A stretch of DNA of 64,000 bases from Foetidibacter luteolus (GCF_009650435.1 NZ_VVIP01000095.1:1-64000), one strand, 5' to 3'. Positions 1-9,755 are shown, counted from the first letter of the stretch. Numbers and translations: made by a program. The notes: a model not told the origin generated them from the letters alone.

Positions 1-981
1 TGCAAACCTACGAACACCTGCAGATAACACTGATGCAACTCAGGAGATTGCAGCATCATTACGATGGCCGGCATGTTTTGGCCATTGACCCGCACAGGAT
101 ACAATCAGCAACCCGGCGTACAATGCCCCACAAAAAGAAAAGACCGGATGAACCGGGGCATAAAATGATGCAGACCTTTTTTTGCGTGGATGCATTCAGC
201 GGCCAGCCCCTGGCTTTTACGCTTGGCTCCTCCGGCAAAAACTGCAGCCCTGCCACCCTGCAACTGGCCGATATAATTGAACAGGGTGGGCCTTTTTATA
301 GCCGATAAGGAGCACTTCACACAGGAGGTGGGTGATTATTTTTGTCAGCACCCAACATTTGACATATTAATGCCGGCACCTGCAATTAAAAAAATTACAG
401 GCCGCCTGGAGCACCTGCAATACAAACCCCTGTGGGCAGGATATGCACTGGCCTGCACAGACTTTGCCTTTGACAACAGTCCCCATACTCTGAAATTATT
501 GGTACAACGCCAGGGAGAGCGGGAGGATGCCTATAATTACAAACCATTCTTAACTACCTCCAGCCAGACAGCCCTCGAATTGGTTACCCAAATATTCCCG
601 CAACGGTGGACAATAGAAGAATTCTTCAACTTTAACGGGGATATAGGATGGAACAGGGCCTCCACCTTTAACCTCAATATAAAATATGGAAAACAAACCC
701 TGGCACTCATAGCACAGGCTGCCACCCACCAACTCAAAAACAAATTGCCCGATAACTACAAAAAATGGACAGCAGCGCATACAGCACAACAGGTACTCAC
801 TAACATGGAAGGGGATATCAGGGTGGAAAATGACACCATCATTGTAACCTACTACAGAGACCATGAAGCACTGCAGCTACGAAACCATTATGAAAACATA
901 GCCCAGCGGCTTGAAGCAGAAAATGTCAACCCAAAAATCCCATGGCTCTTTGATTATAAATTAGACTTTAGATTTAAATAA
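1..981 (+). pseudogene. DDE transposase, frameshifted, 5' end outside window
   Basis: Two reading frames together make one transposase-like protein. The first is open from the window edge to 308 and the second runs from about 277 to 981. The first part has IDPHRI, a likely first catalytic Asp, and FFCVDAFSGQPLAF. The second has ADKEHF, a likely second Asp, and QRWTIEEFFNFNG, a likely Glu followed by the usual C-terminal helix. The frame changes at a run of five T (293-297). Removing one T joins IIEQGGPF to IADKEHF, so this is a +1 shift. It may be decay, slippage at the T run, or a base-calling error. The IS family is not certain (IS4-like DDE fold by pattern), and I could not identify terminal inverted repeats. 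Confidence 0.7.
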
Positions 982-1046
982 CTAAAATCAATTAGTACAA
1001 TAAAAAAGCTGAGACCTCGGGACTGCTTCGTCACGCAAATTGCTCA

Positions 1047-1085
1047 ACGATGCGTCATAGCATTCCATCTGCCGGGGCCATAAAT
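1047..1085 (+). repeat. Degenerate tail of interspersed repeat family A
   Basis: The stretch TCAACGATGCGTCATAGC followed by a CTGCCGGGGCCATA block resembles the 3' half of the family A repeats at 40039 and 52506. The conserved GTACAAGAGTGCGACGCAAC core is only partly recognisable upstream, so this looks like a decayed copy between the transposase and purU. Confidence 0.45.
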
Positions 1086-1096
1086 TTTTTCTTCGC

Positions 1097-1936
1097 TTAA
1101 TTAAAAATGATGGTCTTGTTTTTCACCACAAACACCCTGTCTTCCAACACCAGCCGCAGTGCATCGGCCAGTACGGATTTTTCAACTTCATGGCCGGCCT
1201 CCACCATGCCACGTACGTCGTACTCATGGTCAACCGGAATTATTTTTTGGGTAATAATCGGGCCTTCATCCAAATCGTTGTTTACAATATGCGCAGTGGC
1301 GCCAATTAATTTTACGCCGCGTTCATAAGCCTTACGGTAGGGATTGGCGCCAATAAATGCCGGCAGGAATGAATGGTGGATATTAATAATCCTGTCTTCA
1401 TATTTTGAAACAAACTGCGGCGACAATACCCGCATAAACTTGGCCAGCACCAGGTAATCGGGCTGGTATTTTTCCAGTAGCTGCGTTATTTCATTTTCAA
1501 ATAACTCCCGGCTTATATCCTGGTGGCTGATGAAGTGAAACGGCAGGTTGAATTTTTGGGTAAACTCCTTCAGCACATCATAATTGCCAATTACCGCTTT
1601 TATGTTGGCCCTCAGTTCGTTAAAATGGTGGCGTACCAGCAAATCAGCCAGGCAGTGGTGCTCTTTGGTAACCATTATAACAATATCCTTATTGCGTTTG
1701 GGGTTAATGGTAACGGTGGCTGTGGCCGGCAGCACCGCAGCAAGCTCTTTATGCAGCACTTCCATGTGTAAATCGCCCGAAAGTTCAAACCTGGCAAAGA
1801 AGCTGTTGGTTTCCGGCTCAACAAATTCTTTCATTAAGAGAATGTTGTGGTTGTTCCTGAAAAGCACACCTGTAATGGCAGCGATAAGGCCAATGTGGTC
1901 GGGACATTTTATTAGCAGTACGTGATTCTTCTCCAT
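1097..1936 (-). CDS. purU: Formyltetrahydrofolate deformylase PurU
   Basis: The enzyme hydrolyses 10-formyl-THF to formate and THF, which supplies formate for purine synthesis and balances one-carbon pools. The protein has 279 residues, the usual PurU length. An N-terminal ACT domain (about residues 5-85, starting LLIKCPDHIGLIAAITG) is followed by a formyltransferase domain (about 90-279). The formyltransferase active-site blocks are visible as INIHHSFLPAFIGANPY and GATAHIVNNDLDEGPII. It is transcribed divergently from ispH, with a 66-nt gap between the two starts. The ATG at 1936 places the ACT domain at the normal distance from the N terminus. Confidence 0.95.
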   Translation of the reverse strand: MEKNHVLLIKCPDHIGLIAAITGVLFRNNHNILLMKEFVEPETNSFFARFELSGDLHMEVLHKELAAVLPATATVTINPKRNKDIVIMVTKEHHCLADLLVRHHFNELRANIKAVIGNYDVLKEFTQKFNLPFHFISHQDISRELFENEITQLLEKYQPDYLVLAKFMRVLSPQFVSKYEDRIINIHHSFLPAFIGANPYRKAYERGVKLIGATAHIVNNDLDEGPIITQKIIPVDHEYDVRGMVEAGHEVEKSVLADALRLVLEDRVFVVKNKTIIFN

Positions 1937-2002
1937 GCAATTAGTTTGGCTAAAAGTACAACTTAGGTAAATGACTTAACTTAGCACCCGCAAGATAAGA
2001 GT

Positions 2003-3229
2003 ATGAAGCAGTTTAACGTTCCAAATATTTATAAAAGCAATCTTATAAGCGCCGTTAAAAACAAACGCAGGCTGGAAGATAAGCTGAAAAAAGATTTTAC
2101 CCCTACCCTTCTGGATTTTGGCCCTGTGCAGATATACCTGGCCCGCCATTTTGGTTTTTGTTATGGTGTGGAAAACGCCATAGAAATTGCATTTAAAACC
2201 ATTGAGGAAAACCAGGGCAAACGCATTTTTTTATTAAGCGAAATGATACATAACCCCCAGGTTAATGCCGATCTGCAAAGCCGGGGGGTGCAATTTTTGC
2301 AGGATACTTATGGCAAACAGCTTATTCCGTTCGAAGACCTGCAGCCGGATGACGTGGTGATTATACCCGCTTTTGGCACCACCCTTAACATTGAAGCACT
2401 GCTTACCGGAAAAGGCATACACACAGAAAAATACAATACCACCTGCCCCTTTGTAGAAAAGGTATGGAACCGCAGCGAGCAGATTGCCAGGAAAGGTTAC
2501 AGCATTGTGGTGCATGGCAAGCCCAAACATGAGGAAACAAGGGCCACGTTCAGCCATGCCTCTTCTCACACGCCAACGGTAGTGGTGAATGATATGGAGG
2601 AAACCATTGAACTGGCCAAATACATTACGGGCGAAAAACCGGCCGAACAATTCTATACCGAATTTAAGGGCCGTTATAGTGAAGGGTTTAACATTACCCA
2701 ACACCTGCAGCGTATTGGCGTGGTTAACCAAACCACACAACTGGCTACCGATACCCAGGCCATTGCCGAATACCTTAAACAGGTAATGAAGGCACATTAT
2801 CAACTGGACGAAACCAATATCGGCGAACGCTTTGCCGATACCCGCGATACCCTTTGCTACGCCACCAACGATAACCAGACCGCCGTTACCGGTATGCTGG
2901 ATACCGATGCACACCTGGCCATAGTGGTCGGCGGTTACAACAGCAGCAACACATCCCACCTGGTGGAGCTTTGCGAAGAAAAACTGCCCACCTACTTTAT
3001 CAACGGCCCCGGAAAAATTATTTCAGACACAGACATATTGCATTGTAACTGGCGCACAAAGGAAGAAACACTCACCAGCGGCTACCTGCCTGCGCATAAG
3101 CCAGTAAAAATTTTAATTACCAGCGGCGCCAGTTGCCCGGATGCAGTGGTGGAAGATGTAATAGAAAAACTGGTGGGCTTTTTTACCGTGCAAAAAGGTG
3201 TGAAAGAAATGACCGAACAGTTCAGCTAA
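2003..3229 (+). CDS. ispH: 4-hydroxy-3-methylbut-2-enyl diphosphate reductase IspH (long form)
   Basis: This is the last enzyme of the MEP isoprenoid pathway. It reduces HMBPP to IPP and DMAPP with a 4Fe-4S cluster. The three cluster cysteines are visible: Cys53 in HFGFCYGVENA, Cys148 in NTTCPFVEKVW and Cys378 in TSGASCPDAVV. The substrate-binding VVHGKPKHEET block is also present. At 408 residues it is longer than the roughly 310-residue proteobacterial enzyme. It has an N-terminal extension of about 40 residues and an insertion in the middle, as in the long forms of plants, cyanobacteria and Bacteroidota. A family B repeat begins immediately after the stop. Confidence 0.96.
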   Translation: MKQFNVPNIYKSNLISAVKNKRRLEDKLKKDFTPTLLDFGPVQIYLARHFGFCYGVENAIEIAFKTIEENQGKRIFLLSEMIHNPQVNADLQSRGVQFLQDTYGKQLIPFEDLQPDDVVIIPAFGTTLNIEALLTGKGIHTEKYNTTCPFVEKVWNRSEQIARKGYSIVVHGKPKHEETRATFSHASSHTPTVVVNDMEETIELAKYITGEKPAEQFYTEFKGRYSEGFNITQHLQRIGVVNQTTQLATDTQAIAEYLKQVMKAHYQLDETNIGERFADTRDTLCYATNDNQTAVTGMLDTDAHLAIVVGGYNSSNTSHLVELCEEKLPTYFINGPGKIISDTDILHCNWRTKEETLTSGYLPAHKPVKILITSGASCPDAVVEDVIEKLVGFFTVQKGVKEMTEQFS

Positions 3230-3230
3230 C

Positions 3231-3292
3231 ATTTGGTACTTAGCTGCATTACTACTATTGGGCGCCTGTTGTGTCACTCACTTGTACGTCTT
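3231..3292 (-). repeat. Interspersed repeat family B, copy 1
   Basis: Read on the minus strand this carries GTACAAGTGAGTGACACAAC, then GGCGC, AATAGTAG and AATGCAGCTAAGTACCAAAT. It is nearly identical to the copy at 21765-21829 on the other strand. It begins just past the ispH stop. Confidence 0.8.
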
Positions 3293-3339
3293 GTCCTTTA
3301 CTCATCATTGTGCGGCACGCTGCCTGTGCGTAACAGCCG

Positions 3340-3738
3340 CTATCCCAAAAACCGGGCTTTTAAATCTGGTGTGGGCAACCAGCAAGTATCCTGTTTACCA
3401 AACCATCTGTAACGGTTACGGGCTATAAAGCTGTAAACAGCATCTCTTATAAATTTAGGGATAACAATAAAGCCGTATAATAACGGCCATCCTCCATCCA
3501 GTTGCCTGGCCACCTGCAAAGCCCCTGACGATTTTGTGTACAGCTTACTATTCTGCAGCAATAGGAAGGAATTAAATGTTGTATAAGGCAATTCGTGTTC
3601 TTTCAATACCTTTTGCCCATAGTCAGATTGCAGCGAAGCAAATAGGAATTGCTTTTTTTTATCGTGCCTTATTACAAATTGCACAGAACTGTTGCAAAGA
3701 TTACAAACACCATCAAAAATTATTACCGGTTGCTGCAT
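3340..3738 (-). CDS. DCC-family (DUF393) thiol-disulfide oxidoreductase-like protein
   Basis: This is a small protein of 132 residues with the family signature IIFDGVCNLCNSSVQFVIRHD-type N terminus, Cys12-x-x-Cys15 preceded by Asp9. The rest (FASLQSDYGQKVL, then a Tyr/Arg-rich tail near YRWFGKQDTCWLP) also matches DUF393 proteins. The family is predicted to be redox active because of its thioredoxin-like CxxC, but its substrate is unknown. It stands alone on the minus strand, facing ispH. The ATG at 3738 puts the CxxC in the usual place. Confidence 0.88.
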   Translation of the reverse strand: MQQPVIIFDGVCNLCNSSVQFVIRHDKKKQFLFASLQSDYGQKVLKEHELPYTTFNSFLLLQNSKLYTKSSGALQVARQLDGGWPLLYGFIVIPKFIRDAVYSFIARNRYRWFGKQDTCWLPTPDLKARFLG

Positions 3739-4077
3739 ACATGTTGCTTAATAGCTGTGCCCGCAAATTTGCACATATTAATGCAGTATTGCAAAGGCTG
3801 CCGTTACATTTAGCATTTTGCATACCCGACAAAAAGCCGGATAGAAATCCGGCCATGTAATTGTCAAACATCCTTTAAATAGCAGTATGCAATATTAACT
3901 GCGGTATGCCCCTGCTTAACTGATTAAAGTCATCCGGCAGGGTGATGATGCAAAGCTTTACGGATTTCCCTTTCATCTTTCGTACAGGTATGCGCTGTCT
4001 ATAATCACCAGTATTACTGACGGCGCTCATGCACCGGGCCTGGCAACTGCGCTACATTCACGGCATAATTCAACATC
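3739..4077. other. Intergenic region with a short perfect hairpin
   Basis: No gene is supported here. It is the divergent promoter region of the DCC protein and the baeRF3-like gene. At 3836-3853 there is a perfect 7-bp hairpin (GCCGGAT, loop AGAA, ATCCGGC) with five A directly before it. In minus-strand RNA this reads as a stem followed by a U tract, like a terminator or attenuator in the leader of the DCC gene. No minus-strand gene lies upstream to need termination. Confidence 0.4.
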
Positions 4078-5076
4078 ATGCTAACAGTAAATACATTGCA
4101 ACCTGCCATACTGGAGCAAAAAACGCTAAGCTACCCTTCCTTGTGCCTGGTTACCACTTTTAACCCTAAAATGTACGCCGAAGCAGCCATCAAAAAATCA
4201 TTAAAATACTTGTTTCTTGAGGCAGAAAGGTTGCTCCTGAAAAGTTATGAAGTTGCAGACGCTGTTTTGCTAATGGAAAAATTGAGAAAGCTTTTAAGCA
4301 GGCTTAATTATCACACACTAACGCAAAGCATTGCGGTAAGTATTTCTGCCACTGCTGAAAAAATAATGTACATGAACATGCCTGTAAAGCAGCATGTATC
4401 CACCGGATGCCCTTCCCCGGCAGAAAGCATTGTACATAACAAGCTGCACCGCAGGCAATTTTTAGTGCTTGCCCTTGCCGAAACACAAGGCCGGTTATAT
4501 TCTTCTGATAAAGGCGTTTTAACCCGTGTTATGACCAGCACACCAGAAGCCGGCACTGTAAAGGGTGCCGCAAATGGCATAGCTTTCAACAATCTCATCA
4601 GCCAGTTGGATCAATCACTGGATATTCTTCTGCCTGCTTACAGGTTGCCCCTGTTTATCTGCGGCCCGGAAAAACTGCTTGGCCCGTTCAGGCTGCTCTC
4701 CAGGCATTTCCTGTCGGCAACGGCCTATATCCCGGCTTCGCATCCTGTCCAGTTAGAAACAGACCTGGCGTTGCTCCTGTTGCCGTACATTACAGACTGG
4801 AAGAAACTGAGGGAAACAGCCTTGCTTAACGAATTGGCCCAGGCCACCCTGCACGGCAATATCTCCACCGGGCTTGATGCGGTTTGGCAAAACGCTATGC
4901 ACCGCCGCGGCGGCTTGCTGGTGCTTGAGCGTAACTGCCTGGCGCAGCCACCGGGCAGTGATAAGAAACTTGAAAAGATTATTGAACAGGTAGCGGCCCA
5001 TGGCGGGGATGTGGAACTGGCTGGTAAAGGTGTGCTCAGCAACTTTCAGCATATCGCATTCATTCATAACTATTAA
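4078..5076 (+). CDS. baeRF3-like protein (bacterial archaeo-eukaryotic release-factor family)
   Basis: The protein has 332 residues with no signal peptide or membrane segment. The pattern fits the bacterial archaeo-eukaryotic release factor family 3 fold: an N-terminal alpha/beta part, a middle region with LPLFICGPEKLLGPFRLL, a helical stretch (AVWQNAMHRRGGLLVLERN), and an end with GGDVELAGKGVLSNFQHIAFIHNY. It lacks an eRF1 GGQ loop, as expected for this group. The biological role is unknown, and predicted links are ribosome rescue or stress. It lies 11 nt upstream of a universal stress protein, probably in one operon. The assignment is from memory of family patterns. Confidence 0.6.
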   Translation: MLTVNTLQPAILEQKTLSYPSLCLVTTFNPKMYAEAAIKKSLKYLFLEAERLLLKSYEVADAVLLMEKLRKLLSRLNYHTLTQSIAVSISATAEKIMYMNMPVKQHVSTGCPSPAESIVHNKLHRRQFLVLALAETQGRLYSSDKGVLTRVMTSTPEAGTVKGAANGIAFNNLISQLDQSLDILLPAYRLPLFICGPEKLLGPFRLLSRHFLSATAYIPASHPVQLETDLALLLLPYITDWKKLRETALLNELAQATLHGNISTGLDAVWQNAMHRRGGLLVLERNCLAQPPGSDKKLEKIIEQVAAHGGDVELAGKGVLSNFQHIAFIHNY

Positions 5077-5087
5077 AATACTAAACA

Positions 5088-5906
5088 ATGAAAACAGTTA
5101 TTTGCGCCACCGACTTCTCTCCCGCTGCTTCCAATGCGGCCAACTATGCGGCAGACCTTGCGCTGGCGCTTAAGGCGTCGTTGGTTGTGTTGCACATAGT
5201 AAGTGCGCCGGTTAGTTACAGCGAACTGCCAGGGGCTTCTTTCGCAGAAGAAATGGAAGCAGAGGCTGAAAAAGAACTGCAAAGCCTAAAAGAAGCATTA
5301 AAAACACGCACCGGCGGCAAAGTGCATATAAGCACCTTATGCCGTACCGGGCCTTTCTTTGACGAGCTGGACGAAACCTGCAACGAATACCAGCCATACA
5401 GCGTTGTAATGGGCAGCCAGGGCACTACGGCCGCCGAACGGTTTTTCTTTGGCGGGCATACGGTAAATGCTATACGCCACCTGGATTGGCCATTAATAAC
5501 GGTACCTTCCCAGGCCCGCTTTACAGGATTTAAAAAAATTGGGCTGGCTTGCGATTTTAAGGAAGTGACGGATAGCATACCCGCCAATCAAGTAAAACAA
5601 CTGGTTGCAGATTTTAACGCGCAACTGCATGTACTGAACACAGGAAAACAAACCGAATACGATGCCGATGCTGTTTTTGAATCAGCCCTGTTGCAGGAGC
5701 TTATTGGCAAGCTAACCCCGCAATACCATTTCATTACGGCTGGCGATGTTGCTGAAGGCATTGCGGACTTTGCAGTTAAGAACCAAATTGACCTGCTGAT
5801 TGTATTCCCCAAAAAGCACAACCTGTTTGAAAAGATTATCCACAAAAGCAGCAGCAAACAACTCGTACTGCACAGTCCCGTTCCTGTAATGTCCATGCAT
5901 GACTAA
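5088..5906 (+). CDS. Tandem universal stress protein (UspA superfamily)
   Basis: The protein has 272 residues and two Usp domains. Domain 1 (about 1-145) starts VICATDFSPAASNAANYAADLA and contains the nucleotide-loop pattern G-SQ-G-TTAAERFFF-G, with Gly where Ser or Thr usually follows. Domain 2 (about 150-272) starts KIGLACDFKE and ends LVLHSPVPVMSMHD; it lacks a clear ATP motif. Double-domain Usp proteins are common in Bacteroidota and are typically induced by starvation or low oxygen. The stop overlaps an in-frame ATG upstream of ppsA, which suggests co-transcription. Confidence 0.93.
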   Translation: MKTVICATDFSPAASNAANYAADLALALKASLVVLHIVSAPVSYSELPGASFAEEMEAEAEKELQSLKEALKTRTGGKVHISTLCRTGPFFDELDETCNEYQPYSVVMGSQGTTAAERFFFGGHTVNAIRHLDWPLITVPSQARFTGFKKIGLACDFKEVTDSIPANQVKQLVADFNAQLHVLNTGKQTEYDADAVFESALLQELIGKLTPQYHFITAGDVAEGIADFAVKNQIDLLIVFPKKHNLFEKIIHKSSSKQLVLHSPVPVMSMHD

Positions 5907-5949
5907 ACGGGCACATAAAAAGCCAACAAACACAGCTAATTATAAAACT

Positions 5950-8334
5950 ATGGCCACGCTAATCAAACAATTCAAGGATACAGGCATTGGCGACGTAGCT
6001 ATCGTAGGTGGCAAAAACGCCTCGTTGGGAGAAATGTGTAGCAAGCCTGGCTTAGCTAACATACCTGTTCCCGATGGTTTCGCCATAACAGCTATGGCTT
6101 TTGCTGACTTTCTCGCCATCAATGCGTTGCACAACCCTATTAACGAGATATTGCAGCATCTTGACAGAAGTACTTATTCCAACCTGGCTGACATAGGTTC
6201 CCGTTTGCGCCTTCTGTTAAGCCATGCGGTATTGCCGCCGGCATTAATTGAAGAAATAATCGCGGCTTATCACGCATTGGGTAATGGGCACGATATTGAC
6301 GTGGCGGTAAGAAGCAGCGCAACAGCGGAAGATTTGCCGCAGGCAAGTTTTGCGGGGCAACATGAATCTTTTTTAAATGTAAGGGGCAAGGCCCCGTTAC
6401 TGAAAGCAATAAAGAATTGTTTTGCTTCTCTTTTTACAGATAGGGCAATAAAGTACCGTGAAGACAATGGTTTTGCCCATGAGAAGGTTTTACTTTCAGT
6501 TGGAGTTCAAAAAATGATACGAGCAGACAAAGGCTGTTCTGGTGTGGCCTTTACCCTTGAGCCGGAGTCTGGTTTTCGCAATGTAATCCATATCAGCGGT
6601 GTTTGGGGCCTAGGTGAAAACATCGTACAGGGTGCCGTAACGCCAGACGAATTTCTTGTCTTCAAGCCGTCCCTTGTCAAAGAAAAATATGCAATTATCC
6701 AAAAAAGACTGGGCGAAAAGGCCAAAATGATGATATACAGCTCCGGCGACGGACGCTCTGTGGAGAACATTCAAACACCGGTTAACCTGCAACAGCGGTT
6801 TGTGCTTACTGATGAAGAAATTACAAAACTGGCTAAGTGGTGCATGGCTATAGAGCAACACTACCACCGCCCGATGGATATAGAATGGGCGAAAGACGGC
6901 ATCACCGGCAACTTATTTATATTGCAGGCCCGGCCTGAAACAGTACAGGCAAAAAAGAATGCCCTGCAGGTAAAAAATTATATCCTGCTGGAGAAATCAG
7001 CAATACTTACACATGGTGAAGCCATTGGCAATGGCCTTGCAGCCGGCAGGGCCAGGATTTTACAATCGCCTTCTGACGCTTCAAAACTTGAGCCTGGTGA
7101 TATTTTGGTAACAACCATTACCAGTCCGGATTGGGATCCTGTAATGAAAAAAGTAGCCGCGATAGTTACTGATAAGGGCGGCAGAACCAGCCATGCTGCC
7201 ATTGTTGCCAGAGAACTTGGCTTGCCCGCCATTGTGGGCTGTGGTAACGCCACCGGTACCATTACAGACGGAGATTTTATAACCGTATGCTGCAACGAAG
7301 GAAAAACCGGCACTGTTTACCGCGGAAGCCTGGCTTACAAAGAACAAATAACCGACCTGTCGCGTATTAGCAAACCACGTATTACTGAAGTAAAACTGAT
7401 TACAGCCGACCCAGACCAGGCTTTTCGCCTGTCGTTTTACCCTAACGACGGAGTTGGTCTGATGCGGCTGGAGTTTATTATTGCCCGTACCATAAAAATT
7501 CACCCGATGGCGCTGGTAAAGTTTAACGAGATTACTGACAATGATGCCAGGTTAAAGATAGAAGCACTTACAGCAGGATATGCTGACAAACAGCAATACT
7601 TTACCGAAAAACTGGCGGGAGGAATAGCTACTATGGCCGCGGCATTTTACCCGAAAGATGTTATTGTAAGAATGAGCGACTTTAAAACCAACGAGTACGC
7701 TAACCTTATAGGAGGCAAAGCATTTGAACCAACAGAAGAAAACCCAATGATAGGCTTCAGGGGCGCATCAAGGTATTACCATCCCTTGTACAGGGAGGGT
7801 TTCAGGCTTGAATGTGAGGCCGTACGCAAAGTACGGGACGATATGGGTCTTACAAACGTTAAGCTGATGATTCCATTTTGCAGAACACCTGAAGAAGGCA
7901 GTAAAGTGATTGAGGTAATGAAAAATTATGGCCTTGCACAAGGCAGGAACGGCCTGGAAATTTATATGATGGCAGAAATACCATCCAACGTGTTATTGGC
8001 AAGCCGGTTTGCTGAAATTTTTGACGGTTTTTCCATCGGCTCTAACGACCTTACACAACTGACTCTTGGCATTGACAGAGATTCATCTGTTATAAGCGGG
8101 CTGTTTGATGAGCGGGATGAAGCTGCCACACTGATGATAGAAATGCTGATACGCAAAGCAAAGGATGCCGGAATAAAAACAGGTATATGCGGCCAGGCGC
8201 CAAGTGATTATCCGCAATATGCACAGATGCTTGCCGGCCTGGGTATCGACAGCATTTCGTTTAACCCGGATGCACTGTTGAAAGGCATAGAAAATGTTAA
8301 CTATGCTGAAGAACAAATGATGGCAGACGGCTGA
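5950..8334 (+). CDS. ppsA: Phosphoenolpyruvate synthase
   Basis: The enzyme converts pyruvate, ATP and water to PEP, AMP and phosphate at the entry of gluconeogenesis. Domains in order are an ATP-grasp PPDK_N domain (GGKNASLGEM, AVRSSATAEDLPQASFAGQ), a swivelling phospho-His domain with GGRTSHAAIVAREL, and a C-terminal PEP-binding TIM barrel (MIPFCRTPEEG, GSNDLTQLTLGIDRDS, GICGQAPSDYP). From the ATG at 5950 the catalytic His is residue 415, close to His421 of E. coli, and the protein has 794 residues. An earlier ATG at 5899, overlapping the usp stop, would add 17 lysine-rich residues and is less likely. It sits in the stress island with usp. Confidence 0.93.
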   Translation: MATLIKQFKDTGIGDVAIVGGKNASLGEMCSKPGLANIPVPDGFAITAMAFADFLAINALHNPINEILQHLDRSTYSNLADIGSRLRLLLSHAVLPPALIEEIIAAYHALGNGHDIDVAVRSSATAEDLPQASFAGQHESFLNVRGKAPLLKAIKNCFASLFTDRAIKYREDNGFAHEKVLLSVGVQKMIRADKGCSGVAFTLEPESGFRNVIHISGVWGLGENIVQGAVTPDEFLVFKPSLVKEKYAIIQKRLGEKAKMMIYSSGDGRSVENIQTPVNLQQRFVLTDEEITKLAKWCMAIEQHYHRPMDIEWAKDGITGNLFILQARPETVQAKKNALQVKNYILLEKSAILTHGEAIGNGLAAGRARILQSPSDASKLEPGDILVTTITSPDWDPVMKKVAAIVTDKGGRTSHAAIVARELGLPAIVGCGNATGTITDGDFITVCCNEGKTGTVYRGSLAYKEQITDLSRISKPRITEVKLITADPDQAFRLSFYPNDGVGLMRLEFIIARTIKIHPMALVKFNEITDNDARLKIEALTAGYADKQQYFTEKLAGGIATMAAAFYPKDVIVRMSDFKTNEYANLIGGKAFEPTEENPMIGFRGASRYYHPLYREGFRLECEAVRKVRDDMGLTNVKLMIPFCRTPEEGSKVIEVMKNYGLAQGRNGLEIYMMAEIPSNVLLASRFAEIFDGFSIGSNDLTQLTLGIDRDSSVISGLFDERDEAATLMIEMLIRKAKDAGIKTGICGQAPSDYPQYAQMLAGLGIDSISFNPDALLKGIENVNYAEEQMMADG

Positions 8335-8478
8335 CACAATAAAAAACTACTGTTGCCAAAAGGATACCTTTTTAATCTTATATGGTAACATCTTGGGAAT
8401 TGCATTATATAACCATTTTCGTGAGCTTAATAAATAGCAATTGCCTTTAATCCGACAAATCAAAAAAGAGGGGGCTGT

Positions 8479-8934
8479 ATGAACGGCATATTACCAGCGG
8501 AAGAACAGGAAAAACTGATGAGCCGCAACATCTTCGGCCGCCTGGGCTGCTGCGATGGTGACCGGACCTATATCGTACCGGTGAATTATGCATATGACGG
8601 CAAAAGCATTTATGCGCATTCAGGCGAGGGCTTGAAGATAGCCATCATGCGCAGTAATCCACGGGTATGTTTTACGGTAGATGAAATAACCAGCTTTACC
8701 CATTGGCTGTCGGTAATAGCATGGGGCACTTACCAGGAGCTTATGGATGCAAGGTACCGCATGTATGCCATAAAACTCTTCAATGAAAAAATGATGCACA
8801 TACCTCTTAGCGCCACGGCAGCAATACCACTTCTATCAACAGATGGCAACTCTTTCCAGTATCCCGGACGTGTAAAGGCAGTTATTTACCGCATAATCAT
8901 TTCAGAGAAAACAGGCAGGTTTGAAAATGGCTGA
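8479..8934 (+). CDS. Pyridoxamine 5'-phosphate oxidase family (NimA-like) flavoprotein
   Basis: The protein has 151 residues with the split-barrel FMN-binding pattern of PPOX/NimA proteins. It contains GRLGCCDGDRTYIVPVNYAY near the N terminus, then YAHSGEGLKIAIMRSNPRVCF, then the SVIAWGTYQEL strand. The family includes heme- and flavin-binding proteins and nitroimidazole reductases; the exact substrate here cannot be read from sequence. Such proteins recur with Usp, PpsA and alcohol dehydrogenase genes. It is on the same strand as ppsA after a 144-nt gap that may hold its own promoter. Confidence 0.85.
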   Translation: MNGILPAEEQEKLMSRNIFGRLGCCDGDRTYIVPVNYAYDGKSIYAHSGEGLKIAIMRSNPRVCFTVDEITSFTHWLSVIAWGTYQELMDARYRMYAIKLFNEKMMHIPLSATAAIPLLSTDGNSFQYPGRVKAVIYRIIISEKTGRFENG

Positions 8935-9084
8935 TGCTTTTTATCTTTCTGTAAATGGCACTGCGTGGGGCATTCCAACAGGCTAAGGTCCGCGGTGCCA
9001 CAAGATGCAGAATTGGCAGGAAGGTTAAGTATAACGGTATTGTTGCCGGTTGATAAAATTGCTCCTTTTGCTAACCCGGTTGAT

Positions 9085-9663
9085 TTATTGATTGATGTAC
9101 ACAAACATGGAGTAAGTTAACGCTGCATAAGAATGCAGCCGGTTCAGAAAAATTTGGGGGCTTACACCCACTGCCAATATGTGATACCGCCAGTTAATGC
9201 TTGCGGAAAATGCCAAACCCGGGCAGGCTTGAATATTCCGCTTATAACAGTAAGCCAGGGCGCCCTTTTTGTCAGGAAAACTGTCTATACCTACAGGTGA
9301 GGAATACCGCAGAAAAGAGGGTCCCGCTTCAGCGGTTAGAAACCATTTATTTTCTTTGAGATGATACAGCCGCCCAATTAGTAAAGCTATTTCTTCATGA
9401 GAAAAAGCTTTGCCGGTGATGTGGGTGTTGCCTTGCCGTTTGGGATACTGCCGGCTGTGATAATCGGCTACCCATGCACGTGCAGACAAGAACCATTCTT
9501 TACGATTCACAAAGTTTATTGAAGCATCTACACCGCTATGGCCGCTAAACTGCCAGCCAGCCTTGCCAAACCAATAAAATCCTCCACAACTATCGCAAAG
9601 CGCCTGTGCATAAACCAATTGAATGCAACAACAAAAAAAACCTGATACAAACAGCTTTTTCAT
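9085..9663 (-). CDS. Exported protein of unknown function, possible small outer-membrane barrel
   Basis: The protein has 192 residues. The N terminus MKKLFVSGFFCCCIQLVYAQ is a signal peptide with likely cleavage after YAQ or nearby. The mature part is rich in aromatic residues with alternating patterns (FYWFGKAGWQFSGHSGVDASINF, WFLTAEAGPSFLRYSS, WRYHILAVGVSPQIFL) and ends in an aromatic-rich segment (YSMFVYINQ), which resembles a small beta-barrel. I recognise no named family. It is on the opposite strand to the ppsA genes and upstream of no obvious partner. Confidence 0.7.
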   Translation of the reverse strand: MKKLFVSGFFCCCIQLVYAQALCDSCGGFYWFGKAGWQFSGHSGVDASINFVNRKEWFLSARAWVADYHSRQYPKRQGNTHITGKAFSHEEIALLIGRLYHLKENKWFLTAEAGPSFLRYSSPVGIDSFPDKKGALAYCYKRNIQACPGLAFSASINWRYHILAVGVSPQIFLNRLHSYAALTYSMFVYINQ

Positions 9664-9755
9664 ACGAATTGTTTACCAATATTAATGTAGACATGGCTGT
9701 ATGAAAATGACGGGAAACAGCAGACAATATGAATTACGTCAGCCGGCAACGGTGG

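Noticed and set aside
2234..2959. A 241-codon frame on the minus strand inside ispH
   Set aside because: ispH is certain from its cluster cysteines. The antisense frame has no motif and is a shadow.
8357..8372. AAAAGG-ATA-CCTTTT hairpin after ppsA as a terminator
   Set aside because: The stem is short and AT-rich with a three-base loop, so it is too weak to call.
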